45,705 bases of DNA from JBHENC01 sp051000345 (GTDB lineage Bacteria > Acidobacteriota > Blastocatellia > Pyrinomonadales > Pyrinomonadaceae): assembly GCA_051000345.1 (NCBI GenBank), contig JBPCOJ010000027.1, positions 1-45,705 on the forward strand, read 5' to 3'. The position numbers were made by a program, and so were the translations under genes. Shown here piece after piece: positions 23,594 through 32,549 of the stretch (within the stretch, counting starts at the first letter, position 1; each line of letters opens with the position of its first letter). The notes under the pieces were generated by a model. The model saw only the letters and a program-made list of their open reading frames with translations. It was not told where the DNA came from and did no database searches.

Positions 23594-24205
23594 TTAGTTG
23601 GACGCCGCTTCGACGCGGAACGTTGCGAGGCGCGAGAGGTCTGCGCCGATGAACGCATACTCGCCGGGTGTGAGCGGCGCGCGCCCGCGAACTTCCATAA
23701 AATACATGCCGCCGTCACGCTTCTGCACAGTGTAAAGCGGCTTCACGATCTGCCCCGACTCGTAAGCAAAGCCTCTCTGCCCGTGTTCGGTGGTCACGAC
23801 GGCACGCCGCACGCCGCGCTTTGTCGTCGTTAATTTCACCAGAAACGGCGGATGCACATTCGGCGTGTCCGGCACAAACAAATAAAAGCGCGCATCCTTT
23901 TCGGCGAGGCCGACAAGCGCGTGCTCGCCTTTTATTTCGACATAGCCGAGACGATTGCTTTTCGCCAATTTGTTCGGATCGAGCGGCGTCGTGCCCGCCT
24001 CAAACGAAAGAGGCGCGAGCGCTCCCAGCTTGTCAACGAAATAAATGCTTGAGCGATCCTGCGGCAAAGGCAAATTCGCTTGCTGAACGAAAGCGCCCGC
24101 GCCGTCGCTGATATAGCTCGCTGCCGAAGTCTTTGCAATTAAAACGAGCGCCGCACATAGCGCAAGCATCGCACCCGCTCGCACGCGCCGTAGATTTCTT
24201 TTCAA
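23594..24205 (-). CDS. Secreted protein of unknown function
   Basis: I place the start at the TTG at 24205, 9 bp after GAAAGGA, giving 203 residues starting KRNLRRVRAGAML. A GTG at 24223 would add six residues but would bury the ribosome-binding site. The signal peptide ends near TSAAS. The mature part is beta-rich with an 'as seen in surface proteins' pattern: VEIKGEHALVGLAEKDARFY and a conserved end TPGEYAFIGADLSRLATFRV. No family is recognised with confidence. It probably shares a transcript with the downstream TlpA-like gene. Confidence 0.7.
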   Translation of the reverse strand: MKRNLRRVRAGAMLALCAALVLIAKTSAASYISDGAGAFVQQANLPLPQDRSSIYFVDKLGALAPLSFEAGTTPLDPNKLAKSNRLGYVEIKGEHALVGLAEKDARFYLFVPDTPNVHPPFLVKLTTTKRGVRRAVVTTEHGQRGFAYESGQIVKPLYTVQKRDGGMYFMEVRGRAPLTPGEYAFIGADLSRLATFRVEAASN

Positions 24206-24266
24206 CTCTATACATCCTTTCACAATTCGAGTTGCCGTATATACAAAAGTTTCTCAAACGAGAATT

Positions 24267-26978
24267 TTACTTTACGACGATATTAACGAGCCTTTGCGGA
24301 ACGACGATCACCTTGACGATCTCGCGGTTGTTCGTCCACACGCGCACGGCTTCGTCCGCGAGCGCCGCCGCGCGCAACTCCGCTTCGCTCGTCTCCGGCG
24401 TGGCGTGGATGCGCCCACGCAGTTTGCCGTTGACCTGCACGGGTATTTCCAATTCTTCCCTGCGCGCCAGATGTGGATCGGCTTGCGGCCAGCGGGCTGT
24501 GCCGTCCGCGTTCTTTAGTATGCCGCCCGCATGATGCAAGCCTTCCCACATTTCTTCGGCGGCGTGCGGCGCAAACGGCGCGAGCATCAACACCAATGCT
24601 TCGAGAGCTTCACGCACGGCGAACTTCGCAGCGGCTGTCGCGCTTGACGGCTCGACTTTGAAATCGCTTAAAGCGTTGACGAGTTCCATCAACGCCGCGA
24701 TGCTCGTGTTGAAATGCAATTCATCGAAGTCTTTGGTCACGCGCGCAATCGTTTGATGCGTGCGCCGCCGCAGCGCCGTCGCTTCCGCGTTCGATGTTTC
24801 ACTTAACGACGAATCATCTGGCAACGCTGTTGCAGTTTGCGATGCGTCGCGCGGTACGGTTGCCAACGCGTTCTGCCAGCGCCAGATCATGTTGTAAACG
24901 CGGCGCAGAAATCTGACCGCGCCTTCGATGCCCGTTTCCTGCCAGCGCAGTTCGTTTTCCGGCGGCGCGGCGAACATCACGAACAAGCGCACAGCGTCTG
25001 CGCCGTAAGCCGTAATCATTTCGTCCGGGTCAACGCCGTTATTCGTTGACTTGGACATTTTTTCGAGCGCGCCGACGATAACCGGCGTGCCGTCGCTTGC
25101 GAGACGCGCGCCCGTCACGTTCCCTTTTGCATCGCGCTCGATTATGACATCCACAGGATTAAAATAAACTTTGCGGTCTTCGTCTTCACGATAAAAAGTT
25201 TCGGCGACGACCATGCCCTGCGTCAACAAATTCTTGACCGGCTCCTTGAAATTTACGAGGCCGATGTCGCGCATCATCTTCGTCCAGAAACGCGTGTACA
25301 AGAGGTGCATTACGGCATGTTCGATGCCGCCGATGTATTGATCGACGGGCGTCCAATGCGCCGCCTTCGCTTTGTCGAACGGCGCGGACGCATTGTGCGG
25401 ATCGAGATAGCGAAAGAAATACCAAGACGAATCGATGAACGTATCCATCGTGTCTGTTTCGCGCCGTGCTGCCTTGCCGCACTTCGGGCATAAAGTGTTG
25501 ACGAATTCCGCGACGCCCGCAAGCGGCGATTGTCCTGTGCCTGTAAACTCTGCCGTGTCGGGCAACACGACGGGTAAATCCCTTTCCGGCACAGGCACTG
25601 CGCCGCAATCATCGCAATAAATAATCGGAACGGGAGCGCCCCAGAACCTTTGCCGCGAGATGCCCCAATCGCGCAAACGATAGGTCACCGCGCCGCCGCC
25701 GAAATTCCTTGCTTCGGCGTAACTCGCCATTTCGTTCATCGCGTCCGCAGAGAGTTTGCCGCTCCACTCGCCGGAGTTGACGAGCAAGCCGTAGTCCGTG
25801 AACGCGTGCGGCATCGCCACAGACTGATCGAGTCCCGCGTCCGGGTCGTGCGGAATCTGTTCCTGATGATGCGAAATGCGTTCGATGACGCGACGAACGG
25901 GCAAGCTGTATTTTTGCGCAAACTCGAAATCGCGCTCATCGTGCGCCGGAACAGACATCACCGCGCCCGCGCCGTAATCCATCAACACATAATTTGCCAC
26001 CCACACGGGCAACTGCTCATCGTTGAACGGATTGATCGCAAAGAGTCCCGTGTTCAAGCCCTGCTTTTCGATTTCCTCACCGAGGGCAGCATTGCTACGC
26101 GTCGCGCGCACTCGTTCGGCAAATTTTTCCACATCCTGCGCGAGCGTCGAATTCTTCAAGGCTTCCGCGAGCAAAGGATGTTCGGGAGCAACGACAATCG
26201 CCGTCGCGCCGTAGATCGTATCGAGCCGTGTGGTGAAGACGCGTATCTTTTGATCGCTGTCTTTAATCGAAAAATCGACGTAAGCGCCGACGCTGCGGTT
26301 GATCCAATTGCGCTGCATCGTCAACACGCGCTCAGGCCATCCCGCTTCGAGTTCCTTCATGTCGTCGAGCAATTGTTCGGCGTATTTGGTCGTGCGGATA
26401 AACCATTGCTCCAAATTTCTTTTTTCAACAACAGCGCCGCAACGCCAGCACACGCCGCCCGACGATTGCTCGTTCGATAAAACGGTTTCTTCCCTCGGAC
26501 ACCAATTAACGGGAGACTCGCGCCTGTAAACCAGTTCGCGCTCCAGCATCTTCAGAAAAAACCATTGATCCCACTTGTAATATTCCGGCGTGTGCGCGGC
26601 CATCTCCCTGCGCCAATCAAAGCTGATGCCGAGACGCCGGAACTGCCCGCGCATGTGCTCTATGTTTTCTTCCGTCCAGCGGCGCGGATTGACGCCGCGC
26701 TTAATCGCCGCTTGCTCCGCAGGCTGCCCGAAGCTGTCCCAGCCAATCGGGTGCAGCACGTTGAAATCGTTCAGCCGCTTGTACCACGCGAGCGCATCGC
26801 CGATGGAATAATTGCGCACATGCCCCATGTGCAAAAAGCCCGACGGGTACGGCAGCATTTCGAGGCAGTAAAATTTCGGGCGCGCCGTATCCGTGTCGTC
26901 CGCATGAAACACGCCGGATTCGTCCCACAGTCTTTGCCACTTCGCTTCGATCTTTTCTGGAAAATATTTTTCGTCCAT
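24267..26978 (-). CDS. leuS: Leucyl-tRNA synthetase
   Basis: LeuS charges tRNA-Leu. I choose ATG 26978 behind GGAGG, giving 903 residues; a GTG-like upstream extension to 27002 has no support. The class I signature HMGHVRNY is near residue 49 and the second signature EKMSKSTNNGVDPD near 640. The CP1 editing domain has the TRLDTIYGATAIVVAPEHP stretch. The zinc-type cysteine pairs CDDC and CPKCGK lie in the 480-530 region. The C-terminal anticodon and tRNA-binding parts are complete. Identification is certain. A hairpin lies in its leader at 27016-27067. Confidence 0.98.
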   Translation of the reverse strand: MDEKYFPEKIEAKWQRLWDESGVFHADDTDTARPKFYCLEMLPYPSGFLHMGHVRNYSIGDALAWYKRLNDFNVLHPIGWDSFGQPAEQAAIKRGVNPRRWTEENIEHMRGQFRRLGISFDWRREMAAHTPEYYKWDQWFFLKMLERELVYRRESPVNWCPREETVLSNEQSSGGVCWRCGAVVEKRNLEQWFIRTTKYAEQLLDDMKELEAGWPERVLTMQRNWINRSVGAYVDFSIKDSDQKIRVFTTRLDTIYGATAIVVAPEHPLLAEALKNSTLAQDVEKFAERVRATRSNAALGEEIEKQGLNTGLFAINPFNDEQLPVWVANYVLMDYGAGAVMSVPAHDERDFEFAQKYSLPVRRVIERISHHQEQIPHDPDAGLDQSVAMPHAFTDYGLLVNSGEWSGKLSADAMNEMASYAEARNFGGGAVTYRLRDWGISRQRFWGAPVPIIYCDDCGAVPVPERDLPVVLPDTAEFTGTGQSPLAGVAEFVNTLCPKCGKAARRETDTMDTFIDSSWYFFRYLDPHNASAPFDKAKAAHWTPVDQYIGGIEHAVMHLLYTRFWTKMMRDIGLVNFKEPVKNLLTQGMVVAETFYREDEDRKVYFNPVDVIIERDAKGNVTGARLASDGTPVIVGALEKMSKSTNNGVDPDEMITAYGADAVRLFVMFAAPPENELRWQETGIEGAVRFLRRVYNMIWRWQNALATVPRDASQTATALPDDSSLSETSNAEATALRRRTHQTIARVTKDFDELHFNTSIAALMELVNALSDFKVEPSSATAAAKFAVREALEALVLMLAPFAPHAAEEMWEGLHHAGGILKNADGTARWPQADPHLARREELEIPVQVNGKLRGRIHATPETSEAELRAAALADEAVRVWTNNREIVKVIVVPQRLVNIVVK

Positions 26979-27337
26979 CGCCTGCGTACCTCCGCTTACC
27001 ATTCACATCTGTCGAAAGACTGAACGCGCATCTTGATTTTCAGCTTAACGAACAAGCGTTCAGTTTTATTAAAGGATTTTGTGGTGTGATTGTCGCCGCT
27101 TTCGCTCGCGTTGCGTTAGGAAACACGCAATGCCCGAAGCGGTACTGTAAGGCAGAGTCTGTTGTTTTTGAGAAAATGTTTCATCGAATTGTACAGCCTA
27201 TCGCCGGAATGCAAAAGCATGTTAGCGCAGTTGAAGCAGCATTGTCGAACGTACATGGCTATGTTCAAAGCGTGCATCGGAAAGACAAATGCCGGAGACT
27301 ACGACGCGATGAGCCGGGCAAGTATCGAAGTTGCCGA
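26979..27337. other. Intergenic region between leuS start and the endonuclease IV gene end
   Basis: This 359-bp region holds the leuS ribosome-binding sequence and the leader hairpin. The rest, about 27080-27337, has no gene that I can support. Two overlapping plus-strand frames run from here into the antisense of the nuclease gene and do not look coding. Confidence 0.5.
27016..27067 (-). other. Hairpin in the leuS leader
   Basis: The arms 27019-27027 (ACTGAACGC) and 27056-27064 (GCGTTCAGT) are exact inverted repeats with a 28-nt loop, extended by a G-U and two A-U pairs. It lies 41 bp upstream of the leuS ATG. It has neither the conserved T-box sequence nor a clear T-tract, so its role is unknown; it could be an operator or leader structure. 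Confidence 0.4.
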
Positions 27338-28348
27338 TCAACAAACGAAGGATCGCAAAGCAGCGAGGTTGCTCGCGTCATCTCCGAGTTCGTCCTGCGG
27401 AGTTTCGAGTAGGAACGCGGCGTGCGCGAGTTCGCGGCAACGCGCGACGCGGGACAGTGCTTCGCTTCCGATGTGGCCTTGCCCGATGTGGTAGTGGCGA
27501 TCAACGCGCGAATCGTATCCGGCTTTGGAATCGTTGAAATGAACGACGCGTATGTTGGCGAGGCCGATGTTAGATTCGAGTGATTCGAGCATCGCGTTGA
27601 AGCCGTCTTCCTCGCGCAAATCGTAGCCCGCAGCGAAGGCGTGCGCGGTGTCGAAACAAACGCCCAAATTCAGTTCGGGACAGGCGGCGAGAATGTCGCG
27701 CAGATGCCCGAAATCATGCCCGATGCACGCGCCCTGCCCGGCGGTGTTTTCGATGAGAATGCGAAGGCTGCCGAAGTCGATTCCGGCGCACGCGGCTTTT
27801 AATGTTTCGGCGCACGTTCGCACGGCGTCGCTCGCGCACGCGCCCTTCGCGCTGCCCGGATGCACGACGAGGTAATCCGCGCCGAGCAGAATGCCGCGCT
27901 CGACTTCTTCACGAAAAGCAGCGCGGGATTTTTCGCGGATAACGCTATCGGCGGCAGCGAGGTTCGTTAAGTAGTTTGCGTGAATGGCAACAAGGGAGAT
28001 ATTCGTTTCGGCGCGGACGATTTGAAAGCGCTCGACTTCTTCGCTCAAGAGCGGGCGCGCCGTCCAGCCGCGCGGATTGCGCGAAAAGATTTGCACCGCA
28101 TCGCAGCCCAGTTCCGCCGATTTCAGCAGCGCATTGTGGAGTCCGCCCGCCACCGACGCATGAAAGCCGATGCGACGCGACGCAGGTGCTTTGCCAGACT
28201 CCGCTTCAAAAGAAAGCGTTGTCGTCGCCGTCGTCGTTGCGGCGGTTGTGTTTGTGCGTGTTTCGCTGGCAGGAGCTGGCGCGGCTGCGTTTGTTTCCCT
28301 GATACGGGGTGCGCGGCTTTTTTTCGTCACGGCGCGGCGACTTCCCAC
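27338..28348 (-). CDS. nfo: Endonuclease IV (AP endonuclease) with N-terminal extension
   Basis: Endonuclease IV cuts at abasic sites in base-excision repair, using a three-zinc centre. From residue 59 the protein follows the family. Metal ligand motifs are FHASVAGG, VVHPGS, ILIENTAGQG, CFDTAHAFAAGYD, VVHFNDSKAG and HYHIGQGHIG, then LLETPQ. The first 58 residues are a low-complexity Arg/Ala/Thr tail not found in the usual enzyme (about 280 residues), so the true start may be further in; but the ATG at 28348 is close to the upstream gene and overlaps its end by 22 bp. Probably co-transcribed with that zinc-ribbon protein gene. Core identification is firm. Confidence 0.92.
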   Translation of the reverse strand: MGSRRAVTKKSRAPRIRETNAAAPAPASETRTNTTAATTTATTTLSFEAESGKAPASRRIGFHASVAGGLHNALLKSAELGCDAVQIFSRNPRGWTARPLLSEEVERFQIVRAETNISLVAIHANYLTNLAAADSVIREKSRAAFREEVERGILLGADYLVVHPGSAKGACASDAVRTCAETLKAACAGIDFGSLRILIENTAGQGACIGHDFGHLRDILAACPELNLGVCFDTAHAFAAGYDLREEDGFNAMLESLESNIGLANIRVVHFNDSKAGYDSRVDRHYHIGQGHIGSEALSRVARCRELAHAAFLLETPQDELGDDASNLAALRSFVC

Positions 28349-29583
28349 GTTAAATCGAAAACGTAATTTTCGGGCGCGCTGTCTCTGCCGTTCCCGATCT
28401 GCACGCGCGCCGTATATTTATTCGCGGCATTCGGTTGCTGCACGACTGTTACTTGCCCGCGTCCCTTTTTTTTGTTGACGCGAAGAATCGAGGGCGCTTG
28501 CGGCAAGCCGTTGTCGAGGCTCAAGTGCGCGCTACGCAAAGAAGGCGAGGAACCCGCGACGGATTGATTGCGCCCGCTGAATTCGATAATCGCCGAGCCG
28601 AGTACCGTGCCGCTCCACTCGCCTGCGCCTCTCTGCGGCGCTCCCGCCGGTAAACGCGCCAGAGCAGCAGCGGCGGTGTTATTCGGTACGGCAGATTGCG
28701 CCTTGACGGCGGCGGGCGGCGGTTGAACATTAATCGGTTGAACATTAATCGGTGTGCTGCCTTGTTCGGTGGACGATGCCGGAGCAGGCGGCGAAGCAGT
28801 TACAATCTGCGGCGGCAAAGCAGCGGCGACGGGATTGGCAGCGGACGCAGCGGGCGCTTCAGAACGCGTGCCGACAATTGGCAGAGGCACGGGAACGACG
28901 GGCAAGGCGGCGGCGTTCTCGCGCGCGGGCGCGCGATTGAAATGCTGAAAAAGGAGAAAGGCCGTTCCTGTGCCGACGGCGAGCGCGAAGATTCCGACGC
29001 CGACGAGCGGAAGCAAGTTCTGCCCTTTCTTCGTCGCTGCAATAGGAATCTCCTGCGCGACGGGAATCGCGGGCGCGGCAGCAGCAGGCTTAAGAGTTGC
29101 CGTAAAATTCGGCGCGGCTAATACGTCGTTTTCATAAGAAGCGGCGGCGCGCGGCGGGCGCACCAGAGTTTCTTCGGACACATCAGACGCGGCGGATGAA
29201 CGGTGAGCAGTTGCAAGTGGCGCTAGTTCGCCGGTGGGTACGGCCTGTTCTAAAGGTTCGGGTGGTTGACGTAGAACCGGCGCGGTGACGTTTGGTTGAA
29301 GCCGGGTGGTGGCGTTGATGTCCGTCGGTGCTTCCAGATTGTCAGTTGTCGGGCGCGCCATGCCTGCGGAGCCGAGCGCAGCGGTTGCCGCCGGATCGTT
29401 TGCGCCGTCATGCTTTGTTTGAACTGCGCCGCACCACTTGCAAAAACGCATCGCGCCGGGCAGTTCGCGCCCGCACGCTTCACACTCGGTGAGCGTGCGC
29501 GGCAAGGGCTGCGTCGCGCCGCACTTGGAACAATAGCGGCGTTCGTCCGGGATAAGCGTGCTGCACTGCGGGCATTGGTGCAT
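28327..29583 (-). CDS. Zinc-ribbon membrane protein
   Basis: The 418-residue protein starts with two zinc ribbons, each a Cys-x2-Cys pair (CPQC and CSKC; CEAC and CKWC) within residues 1-52. A Pro/Ala/Thr-rich cytoplasmic linker follows. One membrane helix (about 190-212, LVGVGIFALAVGTGTAFLL) is followed by a long Ala/Pro/Val linker. The C-terminal beta domain (about 320-418) has GEWSGTVLGSAIIEFSGRN and ends in a YVFDLTWEV pattern. This layout is common in acidobacterial genomes for membrane proteins with an extracytoplasmic sensor-like domain. Function is unknown. Its stop overlaps the endonuclease IV start by 22 bp. Confidence 0.8.
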   Translation of the reverse strand: MHQCPQCSTLIPDERRYCSKCGATQPLPRTLTECEACGRELPGAMRFCKWCGAVQTKHDGANDPAATAALGSAGMARPTTDNLEAPTDINATTRLQPNVTAPVLRQPPEPLEQAVPTGELAPLATAHRSSAASDVSEETLVRPPRAAASYENDVLAAPNFTATLKPAAAAPAIPVAQEIPIAATKKGQNLLPLVGVGIFALAVGTGTAFLLFQHFNRAPARENAAALPVVPVPLPIVGTRSEAPAASAANPVAAALPPQIVTASPPAPASSTEQGSTPINVQPINVQPPPAAVKAQSAVPNNTAAAALARLPAGAPQRGAGEWSGTVLGSAIIEFSGRNQSVAGSSPSLRSAHLSLDNGLPQAPSILRVNKKKGRGQVTVVQQPNAANKYTARVQIGNGRDSAPENYVFDLTWEVAAP

Positions 29584-29591
29584 GGGAATCA

Positions 29592-29675
29592 GTTTCGAGT
29601 TTTCAGTTTTTGGTTTTCAGCAAGCAACAAACAGTAAGCAGTTAAAGATTTTACTCAAAACTGAAAACTCGAAAC
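29592..29675. repeat. Intergenic palindromic repeat, family B (copy 1)
   Basis: Arms 29592-29610 and 29657-29675 are a perfect 19-bp inverted repeat, containing GTTTTCAG-type units, in the gap between the zinc-ribbon gene start and the M19 peptidase stop. The same units occur at 36148-36253. It may act as a terminator for the dipeptidase-side transcript or be a mobile repeat. Confidence 0.7.
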
Positions 29676-29685
29676 CGAAAACTGT

Positions 29686-30999
29686 TCATTGTTTGCGCTG
29701 CACGTCTTCCATAACGCGAAGAATGTTGCCGCCTAAAATTTTAGCGATGGCTGTTTCGTCGTAGCCGCGTCGCAGGAGTTCTGCGGTCAGGTTCGGCAAG
29801 TCCGCGACGGAAGCGAGGCCGCTTGGTGTTGCTTGGATGCCGTCAAAGTCCGAGCCGATGCCGACGTGATCGACGCCGACGAGTTTGACGACGTAATCTA
29901 TGTGATCGACGAGACGCGCAAGCGAAACGGGCGGGAGGCGTGCGGCGTATTCGATCATGCGCACGCGGTCGCGCGCGATTTTTTTGTGCGCCGCGTCGCC
30001 CGGTGTTTCTTTCGACGCTTTTGTAACAAGAGGTTCGATTTCTGCATCGACGCGCTGCTTTTTCTCGCGCCAGCCGGGTTCGAGAAATTCAGGGTAAAAA
30101 ACGATGCACGTGACGCCGCCCGTTTTCGCTAAAGCACGCAGCATATCATCATCCAGATTGCGCGGAACATTCGCAATGGCGCGCACGCCGGAATGAGTGG
30201 CGATGACGGGCTTTGTCGAAACGTTGATAATGTCCCAGAAAGTTTTGTCCGATACGTGCGAAACGTCAACGAGCATTCCTAAACGATTCATCTCGCGTAT
30301 GACGTTTTTGCCGAACCCATTAAGGCCGCGCGTTTGCCCTGCGGCATCGCCGCTCGATCCGGCCCAACTCGTGCTGACGCTCCACGCGGGCGACATATAA
30401 CGCACGCCCATTTCGTAATAACGCCCGACGTTCTCCAATTTTTCGTCAAGCGCGTAACCGCCTTCTAACCCCATCAGCGCCGCGAGTTTTCCTTCGCCCG
30501 CGATGCGTCGTATGTCGCTTGCGGAAGCGGCGCGCGCCCATGTGTCCGCATGTCTTTCGACGAGCGCATGAACGGCGGCAATCTGTTTGTCGGCGCGTTC
30601 GACAGCCCGCTGGCCGCCGCTTCCGTAATATTGCGGCTCGACCCATATCGAAAAAAACTGCGCGTCGAGTCCGCCTTCCTTCATGCGCACGGCGTCCAGA
30701 TGCCCGTCCGCGTGGCGAGTGCTGATGTCGAGGTTTTCGTCCACCATCCGCTGCGCCGTATCCGCGTGCATGTCTATCACGATGGCGCGGCGATGAATTG
30801 CAGCAGGATCAGATGCGGCAGCGTTCTCCGGCGAAGCATTGTTATTGAAGGATGTTTCCGGCACTTTTTTTGTTTCCGTTAATCGAGCGGTGCGGCAGTT
30901 AGCGAAAAGCAACGAAGCGGCGAGCAGCGCACAGGCGAACGCGACGAACAGCGCACGCGATAATTGTAGACGGTTGCGGGATCGAACGTAATGCGACAT
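29686..30999 (-). CDS. Membrane dipeptidase (peptidase family M19), exported
   Basis: M19 enzymes (renal dipeptidase type) cleave dipeptides with two zinc ions. The 437-residue protein has an N-terminal signal (14-35) ending in FANC, a possible lipoprotein site with Asn at -1. It has the metal motif HADT (H78, D80), the bridging Glu in GLEGGYAL, the His in VDVSHVSD and ATHSGVRAI, and the C-terminal GIGSDFDG. The N-terminal 60 residues after the signal are Asn/Ala-rich spacer. It lies alone on the minus strand, divergent from ilvE by 311 bp. Substrates may include D-amino-acid dipeptides; this cannot be read here. Confidence 0.92.
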   Translation of the reverse strand: MSHYVRSRNRLQLSRALFVAFACALLAASLLFANCRTARLTETKKVPETSFNNNASPENAAASDPAAIHRRAIVIDMHADTAQRMVDENLDISTRHADGHLDAVRMKEGGLDAQFFSIWVEPQYYGSGGQRAVERADKQIAAVHALVERHADTWARAASASDIRRIAGEGKLAALMGLEGGYALDEKLENVGRYYEMGVRYMSPAWSVSTSWAGSSGDAAGQTRGLNGFGKNVIREMNRLGMLVDVSHVSDKTFWDIINVSTKPVIATHSGVRAIANVPRNLDDDMLRALAKTGGVTCIVFYPEFLEPGWREKKQRVDAEIEPLVTKASKETPGDAAHKKIARDRVRMIEYAARLPPVSLARLVDHIDYVVKLVGVDHVGIGSDFDGIQATPSGLASVADLPNLTAELLRRGYDETAIAKILGGNILRVMEDVQRKQ

Positions 31000-31310
31000 C
31001 GATCAGGAATATTGAAAAACTGCGCGAGCCTTCTTCGTTGCCGAAATGAATTCGGATGGTACGCGCGCCCTCTTAAAGAATCAAGCGTGCCGACGAGAAA
31101 GCGCGACGGGAGCGAACCTTGCCAAAGAGCGCGCGTTTACGGTATTGTCGCTTATCTTAATCAGGTTGTGAGGCTTAAAAAAGAGGCGCGCGCAAACGCC
31201 TGCGATGCTGTTCGTCGTGCCTCTCGCCTGCGTTCCGGCAAGCATTGCCGAGCATTGCATCAGGCGGTTTATATCGCCGCTCGTAATTTATTCTCAAGGA
31301 GTACACCGAC
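31000..31310. other. Divergent intergenic region between the M19 peptidase and ilvE
   Basis: This 311-bp region holds the candidate ilvE promoter and, just before 31311, the ribosome-binding sequence AAGGAG. I see no further gene and no strong hairpin. Confidence 0.5.
31119..31148 (+). promoter_or_regulatory. Candidate sigma-70 promoter of ilvE
   Basis: TTGCCA (31119-31124) and TATTGT (31143-31148) with an 18-bp spacer lie about 160 bp before the ilvE start. The long leader shows no leucine/isoleucine-rich leader peptide that I can support. Confidence 0.4.
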
Positions 31311-32414
31311 GTGTTTTCAAAGAACGGCAAAACGAAGGACGTAAAAACGCCGCGCATCGCCGCAGATGTCTGGCACAACGGCGAGTTTATTAAATGGGAC
31401 GATGCGCGCGTGCATGTCATGTCGCACGTTTTGCATTACGGCTCAAGCGTTTTCGAGGGCATACGCTGTTACGAAACAAAGCGCGGCCCCGCAGTCTTTC
31501 GCCTCACGGAACACATGCAGCGATTGATGAACAGCGCGAAGATTTATCGTATGGAACACGAATGGACGCGCGATCAATTGTGCAGTGCAGCCGTCGATCT
31601 CGTCGCCCGCAGCGGTCTCGAACAATGCTATTTGCGCCCGATTATTTTTCGCGGCTTCGGCACGTTCGGCGTCAATCCGTTTCCGAACCCTTTGGAGTGC
31701 TATATCGGCGCGTGGGACTGGGGAAAGTATCTAGGCGACGAAGCGATTGAGCAGGGCGTTGATGTGTGCGTGTCTTCGTGGAATCGCTTATCGCCGAATT
31801 CGATGCCCGCGATGGCGAAATCCGGCGCTAATTATATGAACTCGCAGCTCATCAAAATGGAAGCCTTGACGAACGGCTACGCCGAAGGCATCGCGCTCGA
31901 TGATCGCGGCTTCGTTTCGGAAGGCTCCGGCGAAAATGTTTTCATCGTTCACGAAGGCCGCGTCATTACGCCGCCGCTGTCGTCTTCGATCCTGCCCGGC
32001 ATTACGCGTGACAGCGTCATACAGATTTGCCGCGAACTCGGAATTCCCGTTTCCGAAACAGGCGTTCAACGCGCCGCGCTTTACGTCGCGGACGAACTTT
32101 TCTTTACAGGCACCGCTGCCGAAGTGACGCCGATTCGTTCCGTTGACCGCATCACGGTCGGCACAGGCAAACGCGGCGAAATTACGGAGCGCATTCAGCA
32201 AGCCTTTTTCGCTGTCACGAATGGCGAGCGTCCCGCGCCCGATTCGTCATGGCTGACTTACGTTAATGAAAGCAAAACCGTCGAGGCAGGCAACAACGGA
32301 CACCGCGCCGCCGACGCAGCAGCAGCAATGCCCGCGCAGGCCAAGGAAGCAAGCGCCGCATCGACCGCGAAGGCCGGACGCGCCGATACATTCGAGAATG
32401 CGATGACGGAATAA
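31311..32414 (+). CDS. ilvE: Branched-chain amino acid aminotransferase
   Basis: IlvE transfers amino groups to the keto acids of leucine, isoleucine and valine. The class IV PLP pattern is complete: HVLHYGSSVFEGIRCY near residue 40, K170 in MAKSGANYMNS as the likely Schiff-base lysine, ALDDRGFVSEGSGENVFI near 196-215, and ELFFTGTAAEVTPIRSVD near 263. The start is a GTG with AAGGAG 9 bp before it. The enzyme normally ends near residue 308; here a 55-residue Ala-rich tail follows (NNGHRAADAAAAMP). The tail is unusual for the family and probably disordered. It ends at a strong bidirectional terminator. Confidence 0.95.
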   Translation: MFSKNGKTKDVKTPRIAADVWHNGEFIKWDDARVHVMSHVLHYGSSVFEGIRCYETKRGPAVFRLTEHMQRLMNSAKIYRMEHEWTRDQLCSAAVDLVARSGLEQCYLRPIIFRGFGTFGVNPFPNPLECYIGAWDWGKYLGDEAIEQGVDVCVSSWNRLSPNSMPAMAKSGANYMNSQLIKMEALTNGYAEGIALDDRGFVSEGSGENVFIVHEGRVITPPLSSSILPGITRDSVIQICRELGIPVSETGVQRAALYVADELFFTGTAAEVTPIRSVDRITVGTGKRGEITERIQQAFFAVTNGERPAPDSSWLTYVNESKTVEAGNNGHRAADAAAAMPAQAKEASAASTAKAGRADTFENAMTE

Positions 32415-32447
32415 AGATACAAAACACTGCGCCGCCGCACGCTTAAG

Positions 32448-32494
32448 CGAACAGAAGCCGCGTTGTAAATGGATTACAACGCGGCTTCTGTTCG
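32448..32494. terminator. Bidirectional terminator with 21-bp perfect stem
   Basis: Arms 32448-32468 and 32474-32494 are exact inverted repeats with a 5-nt loop, followed by TTTTGTCTTT on the plus strand. It separates the convergent ilvE and the Ig-like lipoprotein gene. Confidence 0.9.
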
Positions 32495-32549
32495 TTTTGT
32501 CTTTCTGCAGAAATATACAGGCTGATTGCGGCTCTCCAATCGGGTTTGT

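Noticed and set aside
25650..26480. A 276-codon plus-strand open frame opposite leuS
   Set aside because: It is an antisense shadow of leuS, rich in Arg/His/Val, with no start signal.
27086..27494. Overlapping plus-strand frames in the leuS/endonuclease IV gap
   Set aside because: They run into antisense of the nuclease gene, lack ribosome-binding sites and show no motif.
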